Assembly (NCBI GenBank): GCA_903940375.1
Contig: CAJAKT010000363.1
Span: 1-6,158 of the forward strand
DNA from: an uncultured bacterium
GTDB lineage: Bacteria > Actinomycetota > Actinomycetes > S36-B12
Direction: 5' to 3'
DNA: 6,158 nt
The notes beneath the pieces are model-generated. The model did not search any database. It had not been told where the DNA came from and was given only the letters and a program-made list of their open reading frames with translations. Within the stretch, counting starts at the first letter, position 1. Each line of letters starts with the position of its first letter. Below are positions 6,086-6,158 of the stretch, piece by piece. The position numbers were made by a program, and so were the translations under genes.

Positions 6086-6158
6086 GGCCAGGTAGCTCAG
6101 TTGGTACGAGCGTCCGACTGAAAATCGGAAGGTCGGCGGTTCGACCCCGCCCCTGGCC
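6086..6158 (+). tRNA. tRNA-Phe (anticodon GAA), complete up to the acceptor stem
   Basis: All four stems fold. The acceptor stem GGCCAGG (6086-6092) pairs with CCTGGCC (6152-6158). The D stem GCTC/GAGC is at 6095-6098 and 6108-6111. The anticodon stem TCCGA/TCGGA (6113-6117 and 6125-6129) encloses loop CTGAAAA with anticodon GAA at 6120-6122. The T stem GGCGG/CCGCC (6135-6139 and 6147-6151) encloses TTCGACC. The window ends at the last acceptor base, so the discriminator base and any encoded CCA are outside. It is transcribed away from the export operon. Confidence 0.97.

Overview
This is a GC-rich window (about two thirds G+C by eye) with GTG starts, tightly packed genes and an actinobacterial-type tRNA-Phe. 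It most probably comes from a high-GC Gram-positive (Actinomycetota) chromosome; the genus cannot be told. Nearly all of it is one leftward (minus-strand) operon for peptide export of the NHLM type ('nitrile hydratase leader microcin' transport systems), ending in small genes that look like the exported cargo.

Layout from right to left, in the direction of transcription. A tRNA-Phe gene (6086-6158, plus strand) ends flush with the window edge. About 470 bases without a convincing gene (5613-6085) separate it from the operon and should hold two divergent promoters. The operon begins with an HlyD-type membrane-fusion protein (4797-5612). Next is an ABC exporter with an N-terminal C39 peptidase (2571-4790), then a second ABC permease/ATPase without a peptidase (403-2574), joined to the first by an ATGA overlap. 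After 86 bases comes a short gene (167-316) for a 49-residue peptide with a double-glycine leader. The start of a second, closely related precursor gene (1-25) runs off the left edge.

How they work together: the C39 domain should cut the precursor after its Gly-Gly and the ABC proteins should export the mature peptide, with the HlyD protein as accessory. No modification enzyme, immunity protein or regulator lies in the window, so the final form and role of the peptide are unknown.

The most unusual part is the left 470 bases. The ribosome binding site and leader start of the precursor occur twice (1-40 and 292-331). The last 19 codons of the second ABC gene plus its stop also occur twice (403-463 intact, 109-169 as a detached fragment). 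This indicates duplication of a unit made of 'transporter tail + spacer + precursor'. The stop codon of the first precursor lies exactly where the transporter-derived fragment begins, so this precursor may have been truncated or re-terminated by the duplication. The encoded peptide has no Lys, Arg or Cys and about 12 acidic residues, which is atypical for a membrane-active bacteriocin.
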